Assembly (NCBI GenBank): GCA_949825045.1
Contig: OX463824.1
Coordinates: 29,110,001 to 29,174,000 of the forward strand
Direction: 5' to 3'
DNA length: 64,000 nt
DNA from: Argyresthia goedartella
Lineage: Eukaryota > Arthropoda > Insecta > Lepidoptera > Argyresthiidae
The stretch's first letter is position 1, and each line of letters opens with the position of its first letter. Below the pieces are notes generated by a model. The model ran no database searches. It had not been told where the DNA came from and saw only the letters and a list, made by a program, of their open reading frames with translations. Position numbers and translations under genes: made by a program. Shown here piece after piece: positions 1-26,000 of this stretch.

Positions 1-133
1 TATATCATCAACTGCGACATCTGTCCTTGTCTGACTAAAACTAAAATAAGTAAATTAAGTGTAGTTTATTATAACAAACTAGTAATAAATTATTATTAGG
101 ACGAAATATAATTTTGTTTTATTATGAAAAAAA

Positions 134-245
134 TAAGGCTGGTTTCACCACATGCTGATAAAGCCTATCTGTCAAATAACGCCATACAAAAATCTAAGTT
201 TAACTGGCAGATAGGCTTCATCAGCAGTGGTGAAACCGGCCCTTA
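134..245. mobile_element. short foldback MITE
   Basis: Inverted arms of about 40 bp: TAAGGCTGGTTTCACCACAT at the left and the reverse complement of the right arm TAAGGGCCGGTTTCACCACT. Both continue into GCCTATCTGYC. TA ends on both sides suggest Tc1/mariner-type insertion. It encodes nothing and lies in a spastin intron or upstream of the known exons. Confidence 0.75.
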
Positions 246-335
246 ATCTAGAATAAATATTTGGTCTGATCAATAATAATTAAAAAAAAGTATCTAAAAA
301 AAAACATCACCATGCTTTTTCCCTCCTTGATAGAG

Positions 336-405
336 GATCGAACTCAATACCTCAAAGTCATTAGTCTGGCATCTAACCCGTTGGGCTATCGTCCACTCTG
401 TAGGA
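336..405 (-). mobile_element. tRNA-derived SINE head
   Basis: On the minus strand the text has a pol III A box (TAGCCCAACGG) and a B box (GAGTTCGATCC) at tRNA-like spacing, in a clover-leaf-like context (GATAGCCCAACGGGTTAGAT). The acceptor arms do not pair, so it is a tRNA-derived SINE or dead tRNA rather than a working tRNA. Confidence 0.5.
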
Positions 406-709
406 AGCGGTAAAAACTAGTCTTATATTCAACGAAGACACATAGTGATTGTATGCTCAGACAGTATTATAATATCTGTGACTGTGCTGTGACGACCAAT
501 GTAACGCACACACATTCAAGTCAGCGATTCGTGTCGCAACGTTACGCACACAAAGAGTGGCATTTGTGTGCCCTGCAAACCGAACTTCTTTGCCGATTGT
601 ACTAATCTTTTCTGTAGATATATTACTTTTCTTTTACAGCACCACATCTTGCCAATTCAATTTATCCCAATGAAAAAGTCTTATTCAAGTTATCTTATTT
701 CCCGTGTAG

Positions 710-874
710 CCAACTTAGACGCCCTCAGTAAATTGGGGGTAGAATGTGAGCCTGAGCGAAGTCCCAATAAGCGACGGGAGACCGCAGTAAAACCGAGACA
801 GCCTCTACTGAAGTCAAAGACTCTAATTACCCACACAGTTAATACAAGTGGGGATGCGAAATCAACAAACGAAG
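710..874 (+). CDS. possible upstream spastin exon
   Basis: A candidate exon with acceptor CCGTGTAG before 710 and donor GAAG|GTAGAA after 874. It is 165 nt long and open. It ends with one base (G) that completes a codon with the TG opening the exon at 1757, so the phase fits. The peptide is basic and contains KPRQPLLKSKTL, which resembles the LMKSQTLPRS text of the next exon and the low-complexity, basic microtubule-binding region of spastin. That region is poorly conserved, so homology cannot be judged by eye. It could be a chance open stretch; a cDNA would decide. Confidence 0.4.
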
Positions 875-1756
875 GTAGAAAATGTTTAGCTTCGTTCAAC
901 TTAACTCACTGCAAATTGACTAAAAAATATTAGTAAAAGTGGGGTGTGACAAACTTACTAACTTGACTAAATCATTCGGACGTCCTATTAGTCATTCCAT
1001 ATTTTTAAATTACCATCCCTTTATTTGCATGTTAGCTTATGCTTTGTTAGTTAGTTACTGCATTATATGAGTCATGTTCACATTGCATTCACAATGCATT
1101 ATTTGCAGACACCCCTTCCCCTAACTTCATTATGGTTTCGGTCTGATTCACTTTAATTGGTTTAACATTCAGGGTCATTGGTGTATGTCAGTGTATGCTT
1201 ACTTTATCATCCCACTGATAAATTAGAGTTCTAATCATTAGAACCAGTCAACCATGTAGTGCGGTCACTTTATTTGTTGAAAACTGGTATGTATAAAATT
1301 GGTTCAAATCTCACCCATGATTCTACCAGTTACTATTCGTGTTATACTGGCTACTACCTGATACGCTTGACAACGACACAGTCCATCTTACATATCTAAC
1401 CCCTACACTCACATTATCATCTTGATGATTTTTACACACTCAACTCCAAAAGCATGCTCGAATGCCAATGATCTTAGGGAATTAACAACATGTAAATTAT
1501 AATGTGAAGATATGCCCTTATACGAGTTAGCTGCAGCTGCACCCACCAGATCTATGCTATACAAAAACAAGGCTGCATTTAAATATAAAATACGTCAGAT
1601 ATCGGAATTTTGTCACTAAATATCCGACTCAAAAATAAAATATTTCCTCGGCTTTTCAATTTTATCATCATCTCTTTTCATCTTGATAGATGGTTCAAGC
1701 AGCGAGTGTTTAAAAATGGCACCGCCTCTCTTGGCTAACCCCAATTCCACCCTCAG
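875..1756. other. intron-like AT-rich DNA, no gene seen
   Basis: No conserved coding text, RNA or clear repeat is visible. It lies between the possible spastin exon and the first confident one. The stretch before 710, apart from the MITE and SINE, is similarly empty. Confidence 0.5.
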
Positions 1757-15126
<13,370 letters not shown>

Positions 15127-15687
15127 AGGAATTATGGAGGCTTGTGTGGTGTTCGGCAGATGGCGCTAGGATGCTAAAGAGGGATTTTAATACAAACCTA
15201 CATCGCGTAAGCGAGGTTTCGGTCAAATCACTTCTTCACTGGCTGTGGTATAGGATTTTGTTGTAACAAACATACGAATAATTTAATAATTGAGAGGATA
15301 ATGTGATACAAGTAAGTAAAAGCCAGCCCTAGAAATTGATGGAATCACCATACGTTTTGATGGATTAATAAAGACATATTTCCATTGGATGAAAGATCCT
15401 AAAGAGCTAGGAAGTATCATTTGATAATTTATTTATTTTCAGAAAACAATGAGAATCATCGAAAGAAGGTAAGCTAGAATGAGAAGACAGATGTACTTAA
15501 GTCGAAGGAGTGACATGTTATATGTGAATGCATTTATCCATGCTCAAATCTTATAATTAGGGTCTGTTTCTAAATCTATTAAACCTAAGAAAAAATACAT
15601 CTCATTGAGTCCACTGTACGCCCATTAATAATTTTTTTCGGATTCTAGGATTACATTTTTATTCATACTACATGCCAAAAATAACTA
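15127..15687 (+). other. spas: spastin 3' UTR and flank
   Basis: The DNA after the stop is AT-rich. ATTAATAAAGAC near 15365 could act in polyadenylation. The true cleavage site cannot be fixed from sequence alone. Confidence 0.4.
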
Positions 15688-15772
15688 GGCAACTCGCTCT
15701 GATGACGTCACAGCGCCCGGTCACTGTCCTACAGAAGCGCCGAGGGCGAGAGCGAGCGAGAGTTGGAGGGGA
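15688..15772. mobile_element. partial MITE of the 4703-4827 family
   Basis: It carries AACTCGCTCTGATGACGTCA and GAGGGCGAGAGCGAGCGAGA, the interior words of the family. The right TTAACTTGGCA end is missing. Confidence 0.55.
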
Positions 15773-16152
15773 AATATGTAGCACATATAAACGGACATAT
15801 TTATCTAAAACTGGTCAGTATAGTATTAAAAAAAGCCACCACACAGGGTGGCAGAAGATTTGCTCGCCCGTTTAGCTAAGCCAAGAGGGCAGACCACTGA
15901 TCGTGCGTGGTCGGCACACGGGCTTCTAACCCGTATGTCCACCCCGCGTAGCCTTAACCCAGGGGCGTCCGCGTAAATGTGAGCTCGCAAATACATTCTT
16001 AAGTAGCTCACAAATTTCCACCGATACAAAACGATACGGGCTAGCTTTAGACAAATGCGCTATTCGTTACCCCTTAGGTCTCTTAAATATCATCTATCTA
16101 AAGAGTAACCCAAAATTAGCTGCAAAAAATACTACCACTTTGCCATTTGACA

Positions 16153-16737
16153 AAGGCGCGTTCACACTGAACGGTACAGTTGTATGCGATTTTCTGATGA
16201 TTTATATTTAGATACGTTGTACGCTGCGAGCGACGATTAAGATTCAGCGGTAACTAGGGGGTGTAGCGACTGACTCGGTGGCTTGTGGCCGCACTGTGTC
16301 GCTATCGTCACGTCAAGCCTATTAAAAGCCTCCGCCATTCGATGAAGTTTACATACTATTATGATACACCGATTTAGTTAAGTTAGTTAGAATAGACGAA
16401 AGACGAAAATGTATGAATCCAGGATTACCCCCTTATTTTTTTTTCAAAGGCTAATTCATGGGAAAAAGTAATTGCTATGACATCAATTCAAAATGATCGG
16501 TGTTATTCCATGTTGAAATGTAATCTTACCTACGAAATCTGTTTTCTAACAATCAATGCAACACATAAAACTGAAATATATATTACCTCTACATTCATCA
16601 TCAAAACGAAAAACAATACTATAATTTCTCGAATCGTCCAGCGATATTACATGAATCGTCGTAGTGTTAGATAAATCGACAGACAATGCGAAAATCACAT
16701 CGCATGCAACTGTACCGTTCGGTGTGGACGCGGTCTC
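16153..16737. mobile_element. MITE with about 40-bp inverted ends
   Basis: Left end GCGCGTTCACACTGAACGGT ACAGTTG; the reverse complement of the right end reads CGCGTCCACACCGAACGGTA. Both run on into ATGCGAT. The 585-bp interior has no transposase. Confidence 0.65.
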
Positions 16738-19700
16738 ACAACACCTCAGTGTTGTCAATGCGTTAAATCCAATTATACCATTTCACATTCGGGAAAAATG
16801 TGTGCTATGTTGAAATATTTTTTTTATTATTTTCTTGTGCTTTATTAACGTTATTATTCCATTCTTTTTGGAATTGATATGGTTTTTGGTAACACGTCAG
16901 TCTTTTAACGGTTAAAAAATACTACCGAGTGTAATCATACATTTTAAAACGGTATCACTTCTTTTTTAGGGTTTTGCAGCTAATTATGGGATAGACCATA
17001 GTTAGATCCTGATTTACACCAGTCAGCGATAAAAAAACATGTTTAAAAAAAAATAACTTGCATAGGTACCATACAATTTTATGATTGTAAGATTACCTTC
17101 CTTGACCAGCGTACAAGTAGCTTTGTCATATTCATATCTGAATTTAATTATCTGAACGTGAATTTACATTAACTGGGCAGTAGAAAATCTTTTTATCAAA
17201 AATAACTGCAATAACCCAATGAATATGGAATAGGTTGGATACGAAATATGTGACATTAATCTGATTGACACGAGTTTATTGCGTATACTGATAAAACCTT
17301 TTTGCCTCAATTACGAGCTATCAAAAATGAAATGGAAACAATTTGATGCCGCTTTCTGTGTTAAATAGATGTGTTGTAAAGCTTCCTTGTTTCCATTCCT
17401 CACTTAAATCGGATGAAATTTTCGATACAGCAAAAACAAACCCTGCAAAGTTGATTGAAGTGTTTGAAAATGTAGATCCCAGTCCAATGTTATTGGTACG
17501 TTTTAGTGTATTTTTCTGTATATTATATTACGTTTTTCAAACCTTCTTTCTACTTTGGACTGAGCAAGCTTGTTAAAAAACCCTAAATAAACAAACATTG
17601 TACAAATTAAGATCATTATATCTTTAGTTTATCTTTTATTGAATAGTTTGCCGGTTTTTTAAATCGGGATTTTATGAATATGTTGCAGCTTGAAGCTTAA
17701 TCAATTAGTGTTTTCATAGATTCTAAGTATGTATATATATAATTTTCTACATTATTCTCAATAGTTAATGACGTTAAAAGTTGATTTAACATTATAAAAC
17801 TTATATTATTGTTTCATGTTGGTACTCATTTGTTTATCAAATGTTAAGTTTATTTACCGTACAAAAAGATATCGCAAGTCTTATGATTACGATATTATAA
17901 TAATAATGTTCTTTTAAAATGAATCTCATTCAAATAAAACTCTTCTTAATATAAATACAGTAAAGCCGTTTGATACTACTTTAGTAAATTGCTGTTTAAA
18001 ATTGTGAAGTCATCAGCGTTGTCGCAAGTATTGCCACAGATTTTTATGTGGTGTGCTGTATATGAAAAACCATTTGCTCAAAGTTTTCTCATAAAATACA
18101 TGAGCTAATATATACATATTTTCGGAACCGTTTGTTAATAAAAATGCTAATAAATTAACCTCTTAAATATCAGAATATTGGACCACACTCATACATAAAA
18201 ATGTAGGAGCATAGCGTGCCAGCGCTATTTGAAACTAGTGTTAAGAACGCTCTTGCAAACCTTGTGGTATTTAATTATATCGATTCTTGCAAATTACACA
18301 CGTTCGATGAAGAACGTGCATTATCTCTTATAGCGTTCTAATCACTGTCCGCAGTGGATGTAGTCTTGTATTATTTTATTAGACACGTAAAACCCGTTAA
18401 ATAACTTGTTAATAACCCATTTTATTCTCCTAAGAAATAAAACATTTCCATAAAAGACAGCGATGTAGATTAGTGCGTTTTATTTTAACCATAAATAAAA
18501 GTGTAGTAGGTATTTTAGCGTTTTATATCTATCCATGTCTCGCGTAGATGTTTTCAATATGTTTATGCATCAAATTACGCCTAGTAATGGTAGCATGGTT
18601 ATAGTGAAGTATACTAACAATAAAAATAGTCTTGCTTTAAAAAAATACAAAAAGAACTATTTTGTTTCCAGTGATATTAGATGTTAAACGATTGTGCTAC
18701 CATTCTAGTTATCCTGTAGACATTCTTACTATTCCTAGAGTATGTTGTGTAGTCGTAGTCGGACATAGAGATTTTGATTTATTTTAACTCCTTAGATAGG
18801 AAATTTTAAATATTTTAATTACCCGATGCCCGATACAGATATTTACGGTCTTAGCACGGAAAGACGTTTTGGGCAAGTGTGAAAAGTATGATTGTATGTT
18901 TAATGTGTTTAGTACCTAAAACCTTGTTGTGAATTTAAAAACTCTTTTAATTATTGGTCCAAAGAACTCTCTTTGCCATATCATTTAAATAGCTGCCATT
19001 TTAGTTTTAAGTTCCGCTGGTGTGTTAATAAAGCAATGCTATTATTTTAGTTTGTAGATTATTTTAATAAGTTTAAAAGAATAGTTTCGAAGCACACTGT
19101 AGACGGACCATCATTTCATGACCGGTCTTTGGCACTAGACGACTATTTGTTATCGATAGAAATACTATTTTCCTTTGGCTTGCCTGTCTTTTTTGCGAAC
19201 TGTTTGTGACATTGAATTTGTAAAACGATAGTTCAATTGTAAAGCTTAACGTTAAAATATGGATTAAGGTTGGATGGATGGATTTCGCAGGGATTTCGAA
19301 TTTAACGCTTTAAAAATACAAGTGCCCCTATATTTATTGGTCGCTCAGTGCGACGTTATATGAATTTAAAAGGCGTATAGTATGAAAAGACAATTTCCGA
19401 TGGAAATAAAGCTTGTTAGGCGCTATTATAAATTCAGATAACCGATGACTCTGCGTACTATCTATTTATTATGATAACATTGAACTGACGTTAAAGCTTT
19501 GCATCACTGTGATAAGGATAATAAATTAACCTGATGCCTTATTTTTATTTATCGTGCACTTTATTGTTGTCTTCGCGTTTTACACTGACTAATATTATGC
19601 TACATTTTATTAAACCGCAATTGAAAATCAAAATGTACTGTCGAATTTCGAAGTTAATGGATGAAGATCGTCTGTTGTTTATTTTTGTTTTCATATTAAA

Positions 19701-20021
19701 ATAATTTTATACAATAAGCAGGACATGATATGCAACAGATTGTTTTAACTAATACGTGAGTCAAAGTTTTTAATCATGTTTTTATATTTTTTTTATCTGA
19801 TCGTTGGTTTTGTTAAACACAAAGTTAACTGATTTGATGGCACGAATTTATTTCTACTATTATGAAGCCATTACGATTATTGAAGAAAAATAGAACAATT
19901 GTATTTTGTTAAATACAAAGCACACATTTGCCTAACTTGTCTATAATGTACACTACTCTTAAGTGAGACACGTAATTGTTTGTAATTATTGAATAAACAA
20001 ATATTTGTGACGTCATTTTTC
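16738..20021. other. AT-rich intergenic DNA between spastin and Or-A
   Basis: Over 3 kb with no coding text, RNA gene or repeat that I can support. Both flanking genes end here (they converge), so part of it may be their 3' UTRs. Confidence 0.5.
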
Positions 20022-20078
20022 TTATTTAGCATTCGCCTGATTAAGAACTGCGAAGTAGGAATACGATGAACGCAGAAT
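20022..20078 (-). CDS. Or-A exon 7 (terminal)
   Basis: The acceptor is TTGTTTTCAG. The exon encodes [18 protein letters not shown] and a TAA stop. It is 57 nt, the same as the terminal exon assigned to Or-B. Confidence 0.9.
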   Translation of the reverse strand: MLRSSYSYFAVLNQANAK

Positions 20079-23000
20079 CTGAAAACAAGACAGTGCCGTA
20101 AGTATGTCGAATTTGTTGGTCACTTTTGTTTCATTGTTTTATTAGAGGTCTAATATTATCTTTCATTTACCGCTATAAAAGTCTGCCTCGACAGCGGTAT
20201 GTAGTGGCCAGCCCTAAATATGATGGGTTTCTTCATTCGTTCCATAGCGATCCAAAGAGACCTCTTGAATTTGGTTTCCTGTTCATACCAAGGACATTGG
20301 TATAAGACCTCACGAAGGAGTTCGCTCTAAAAAAAGCATGGAATTAGTGGAAAATCGTGCTATATTACAATTGAATCCATTGAACAAGCATTATGAGTTG
20401 TCGAAATACGGGGGACAGGAATGCGCGGCCCAGTAATGCCCGACCTCGGAATCGTGGCATCTGGGACGCCAATTCCGGGGCCGGGCATTCCAGGCCGCAC
20501 ATTACTGCCTGTTCGACCCCGGAATTGTGGGACGTCTCTCATTGGCTGGAAATATTGGCTTCTGATTGGCCGAACATTTTCGATGTACCTTACGACGAAT
20601 CTAAGGCCATGGTCATAGTAGTGTGGTTTTTTGTAAGCAAGTTTAACATTCACTTGACACATAGCATAACCTCAAAATTATTTATATTTGGTTAGTTTAA
20701 AATAAAAACAAACTCAATTCTGCCATTTATAAAAAAAAACACTGAAGACGTGAGTTCAAGTAGGTAGCATTATATTTATTGAGTCAAATTTGGCTAGAGT
20801 AGGTTATTGTGGCTAAATTTCAATTGGGTTATAGGTTAGAATGGAACTTAGAAGAAGCAACACCGAAGCGGAGCGAAGCAAATAAAATAAAAAATTGAGT
20901 CAAATTTGGCTAGAGTAGGTTATTGTGGCTAAATTTCAAATGGGTTATAGGTTAGGATGGCACTTAGAAGAAGCAACACCGAAGCGGAGCGGAGCAAATA
21001 AAATAAAAATTGAGTCAAATTTGGCTAGAGTAGGTTATTGTGGCTAAATTTCAATTGGGTTATAGGTTAGGATGGCACTTAGAAGAAGCAACACCGAAGC
21101 GGAGCGGAGCAAATAAAATAAAAATGCAAATAATGCAATTTTTTGAGATAAGAGACACTATGAACACACCGTAATCTCTAATGTAGCAGTTGCAGATACT
21201 CAGGACGCCAATTCCGGGGTCGAGCACTGTTTTGTACGATCCAGGAATGCCCGACCCTGGAATCGTGGGTTGACGGGACGCCGATTCCGGGGCCGGACAT
21301 TCCTGGGCCGGGCATTACAGGGACTCTTGAAATTCTAGCAGCAATATTTTTTTGTTTTGCCAGCATTTTTTTATATATATACCTATAACAGAAACCACAG
21401 AATAAGTAGTAGTACCTAGCAGCCAATACCAGGAAATTCGTGAAAGTTTCTAAAGTAAGTTTCGAGATAAACAGTAGGTCTTGGTTTATTCAGCAACTGA
21501 GTTGTCACCATCATAATTATTTTGCGGATCGATTAATTCAATTAGGGAAATACTGCACATCAAAAATACTGATTTGTGCAACAAATATCAGGGCAAAATG
21601 CTGCGGTAGCTTAGGTGAAGGGTAAAGGGGGTGAGCGAAGCGAAGCCCCCTTTATCCTTCGTGTTAGGTTGAACATGCCAGAACAACAAAAATACTTAAA
21701 ACATAAACTTGAGTAATATTATAGTAGTTTATGTGACTGCTACATAATGGAGGGCATTAATTCTCGATCACTCGAGAGTTTTAATGCCTAATTATGTACA
21801 GTTACATACACTAGTTTATCTACACACATATCATAAGCTCTCTTTGATGTGTCCAGGAACCGCATGTTTGACCGGCATTGTGGCTCTGCAGTTGTTTAGC
21901 TTGTTCTGTAGTACCAACTTCACGCAGGCGGGCGTCGGCGTTCGAAATTTGAATGTCAGTACTGTAAGTTGTATACGGGCCTCTTTAGAGTGGGTGTCAC
22001 TTTGACACTGTTACTAATGTTGTAATTTTAAAAAGAAAGAGGATTGGATGTGGAAGTCAATGTGACACACTTCACCGTAGGCTTCGGCCAGTGACTGAGC
22101 TAAATTATAGTGAGGATTAGAGTAGTGGCTATCGAGCCAGTTGTGGATCCCTTTTATGCAAAATGTAAATAAACTATTCATGATGAAATCAAATAAAAAC
22201 AACAACAACAAACCAGTCCAGTGTTATGATTTATAATTATCAATTAAGCACTACATCATTAGTGCGAGGAGTACTACATTGGTACTAGGAGCACTACAGT
22301 ACCAACTTCACACACAAACTACGAGCGGCACGCAGGCAGGCGTCGGCGTTCGAAATTTGAATGTCATAATATGTAGAAAAACTACACATTATGGTCATAA
22401 TGTGTAATTTTTCAGATAAGAAATAAGTTTTTACCAAGTAGTTTAACATTATGCTGATCATAACGTGCGGTTTTTGTACGCAGTAAAGAGGGTTTATGAT
22501 ACGTGTGTAGATAAAATATTTTATGATTATGTTTTAAGTATATAAAATACTTAAAACATAAAATACTTAAAACATAAAAAGTGTTTTTGCTGATCCTTTT
22601 TGGCTGTGCAAATGAGTATTTTTGATGTGCGATTAAATACTAGAAATTATAGCCATGAATATACGTCTTAGAGACACTGCCGAAATTAGGCGACAGAAGT
22701 ACGGCGTGATTGCAATTGATGCAATGATATTACGTCACTTTTTGGCGTACAACCAAACTTCTGTGGGGCGTATTCGGCGGCAATGCACTCTAGATGTTTC
22801 TGTCGCGGTAATTTCCGCGCGTATATTGTGTCTACGTCGTTGGTCGGAACGCAAATTCAGTCACGGAACTTTGGTCGCGTAATTTCGGCATAGCTATATG
22901 TTAAGACACTTAGATAGGTATCTAAGTGTCTTAACTTAGGTAAGTTAAATGCTAAAGTAGTAAGTTTAGAAGGCCAATTAATAGAAAGCAAATATAAAGA

Positions 23001-26000
23001 AAATGCAGTTGACATACTCTGATTGTAAGCTCATGTCCACACCAACAGTACAAAAACAGTTGCGACAGCATTGTCACCATGTAGTTGCACATTGAAAAGA
23101 ATTGAACACTATCTCGTTCTACCTGAAATATACAAACAGACACAGTAAAAAACATCCCTGAAATAATTTATCGGTAGACAATAAAAAATACTTAAGTGAA
23201 ATAATTTTCTTACAATAGAAATTCTAAGCCCAGTGATGCATATTATAGCAACGCTTCCACTCAGTTGAAAAAAAATGTTCGCATGAAATGTGTTCTCAAC
23301 TTTGTCCATGAATCTGAAATAAAAGTACAATTGTGTTCGTTTGAACTGAAAAGACCGTCTACTCTACAAGCGACAACAAGACTAAAGCGAAGCCGAAAAT
23401 GTGCCTATCAAACTTTGAGTAATAAAGCTATCAAAGGGTATTTTGTCCTCGTAAGAAGACTCATTAGAAATATGTGAGACAAAAAGCTATGGTAAGCAAT
23501 TTAGAGTTGCTATTTCTAATCTAAGGCCTTGGTCTTCGGTCTACTTTATCTAGGGAATAACAACGACTTACTCGATGACAGTCTGGTGATGTTTGACACA
23601 ATCAATAAGCAACTTGTAGTTACCCTGTAGGAGGACATCGCGTTCATTTGACTTCAATTTCGCCGATAGCGGAACTTTTTGAAACTGTAACAATTAATAA
23701 ATGTAGCCCTTATTAAAGTCCCCACCGAGCACATGCCTTTACCCGGATTCGAGTGAGATTAAACCATACTCCACCATGCTGGCTCAGTGAGGGTTGATGG
23801 AGGGTTTTACGACCAATACCACGTAGGGATTGTAACCGGAACCCAAAGCTTAACGTGTCATCCGGAATAGGTACTGAACATCCAATACGATCCGATGTAT
23901 GATAATTCTTTATTACACAGAAAAAACGGTGGAAAAAATATAACGAACAATATGCAAAGATGAGCTTATTTCTAAAAAGAAATTTCTTACAGCTAGCCTG
24001 TGAGGAAAGGAAAAAATATTTATAGAGAGGTAGTCCTAGTCTACAATTAAGAGTTAAAAGAAATAAATAAAATCAATTTACTATCAGATAAAGTACAATA
24101 CATCCTACATACTTACTATAAAATAAATCAATAGAATACAATAAATACTATAATATAATAAATAGATACACACTTACTACTTATAAGATACCCACAATGC
24201 GGAAGAGAGGAGATGCTGTTTCAATTTTTATAGATTCCAGGATAATAGATTGTCAAAAACAACGCCAAGATTTTTGGCTTTCTCGCATCCTTGACAATGG
24301 TACCGTCATATAGCACGGGAGCAACGGACCGTAAGAAGTGCCGTATACCCAGTATCATCGCCTGAGACTTGCCCGGGTTGACTAATAGCCAATACGAAAG
24401 AGCCCATTTCCTAATGTTGCTGAGGTCTGAGGTAATGAGCATTCACAGTCGAAGTCAGATCATACAGGGGAAAATGCCGATAAATTTGAAGGTCATCTGC
24501 ATAGAGATGATACGAGGAAGACAATAAATCCGAGATGCAATGGATGAAAATGGACGGAGAAAGGATGCCACCCTGCGGAACACCTGCAAAAAGCTTGCAC
24601 CATTCCGTAGTGACCTCTTCAGATTTGATGCGCTGCTGGCGGTCAAACCTGCGAGCCGAGTGTGAAGATAAATCGACGCAGTTTAAGATGCTGCTAAAGT
24701 CAAGGAGAGTCACGACTGTGAGCTGCTCCTTATCCATTCCCAGTTGGATATCGTCAGTTACCTTGAGCAGTGCTGTGGGGGTGCTATGCTCTGGCCTAAA
24801 ACCAGACTGAAAAGTGTTCAGTAAATTCATGGAGGAAAGGTACGAGGGCAGCTGGGAGTGGAAAATTTATTCAAGAACTTTGGATAGGATAGAAAGGATG
24901 GAAATGGGACGGAACTCTTTGAAGGAGGACGGGTTAGATGTTTTAGGCAAGGGTATCACTAATGCTCTTTTCCACCGGTTGGGAAGCAGTAATCGCTCAG
25001 CGACGCGTTGATTTTATGCGTGATATCAAATTGTCGAGTACACTGAATAGCATCTGAGAGCAGATCTTATCATCACCTGCAGCTATCGACGAGATTGCTA
25101 GAATAGCCTTCTTTACTGCGCCAACTCCGACAGACCTGAGGTTGAAAGGTAAACTACTGGATGTCGTTCCGATGCGCAAGTTTCGAAGGGTAGCATCCTT
25201 GACAGAGGGGTCCATCACGATAGGGGAGACAGCAAAGAATTTGTTGAGACCGTTGAGGTTCACACAATCGGTGACTGCGTCCTGGTACTTACCAACACCG
25301 AGGGTCTTCAGGAACTTCCGAACCTGTGCAGGAGTATAGCTCTCAATACTCTCGTAGATGTGACGGCGCTTGGTATCTCGACAAAGACGGGTGCAACGAT
25401 TACGGAGACGTTTGTAGATATATAAGGAGATTATCGTCCATCGGATCCTTCTTATATCTACATTTGGCACGGTTTCTCTTGATGGTGTCGGTAAGCCAAG
25501 GCGCAGGGAGATGTTTACTTAATATTAATTAATTACCTCATCGGTGGTCAGGTTTCGAACCTGCACCGCTTGTGTGAGAAGCAAGCGTGAAACCCATTAG
25601 ACCACGGGGCTTAAAACAATTAAGTTGAAACAAAACAAACAAACACTTCAATACAGGCACATTAGATTGCTGCTGGTCCTACACTAGAATACCGTGTATC
25701 GTGGGATCTAGAAAAAATGACGTCACAGGCATATAAATATCCAAGACCCCCTTTTTTCCTTACTGCCTGGGCGGGATTCGAGATCTCGTTTAGTAAGCAG
25801 AACTCACTCTCTTTGAGTATCCATCAAACTCTTAAGTCGTCGTTTATGTATCCGGGCATATGACCATTAAATTTCAAGTTTTTGTACCTCGTTAACCTTG
25901 TCCATTATGATGTCTAGCTCAGCACAGCCGCACATTATCATCGAGAGCGCCACGCTGTCCACCGCTATGAACAGGAAGGCGCTGATGTAGATGGCCAACA

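Noticed and set aside
15841..15960. tRNA-like stretch with CTTCTAACCCG
   Set aside because: No consistent A box/B box spacing or clover-leaf on either strand.
17343..17576. 77-codon frame downstream of spastin
   Set aside because: No motif, no splice context, AT-rich surroundings.
20360..20662. Collagen-like minus-strand frame with MPGPGIGVP-type repeats
   Set aside because: The pattern comes from palindromic GC-rich repeat DNA. The plus strand is equally open and no splice or start context supports it.
23965..24210. Separate AT-rich gene-free island of note
   Set aside because: It is simply the 3' UTR of the minus-strand LINE.
25535..25612. Functional tRNA gene
   Set aside because: The T arm and A box are good but the acceptor stem does not pair, so it is a SINE head or dead tRNA.
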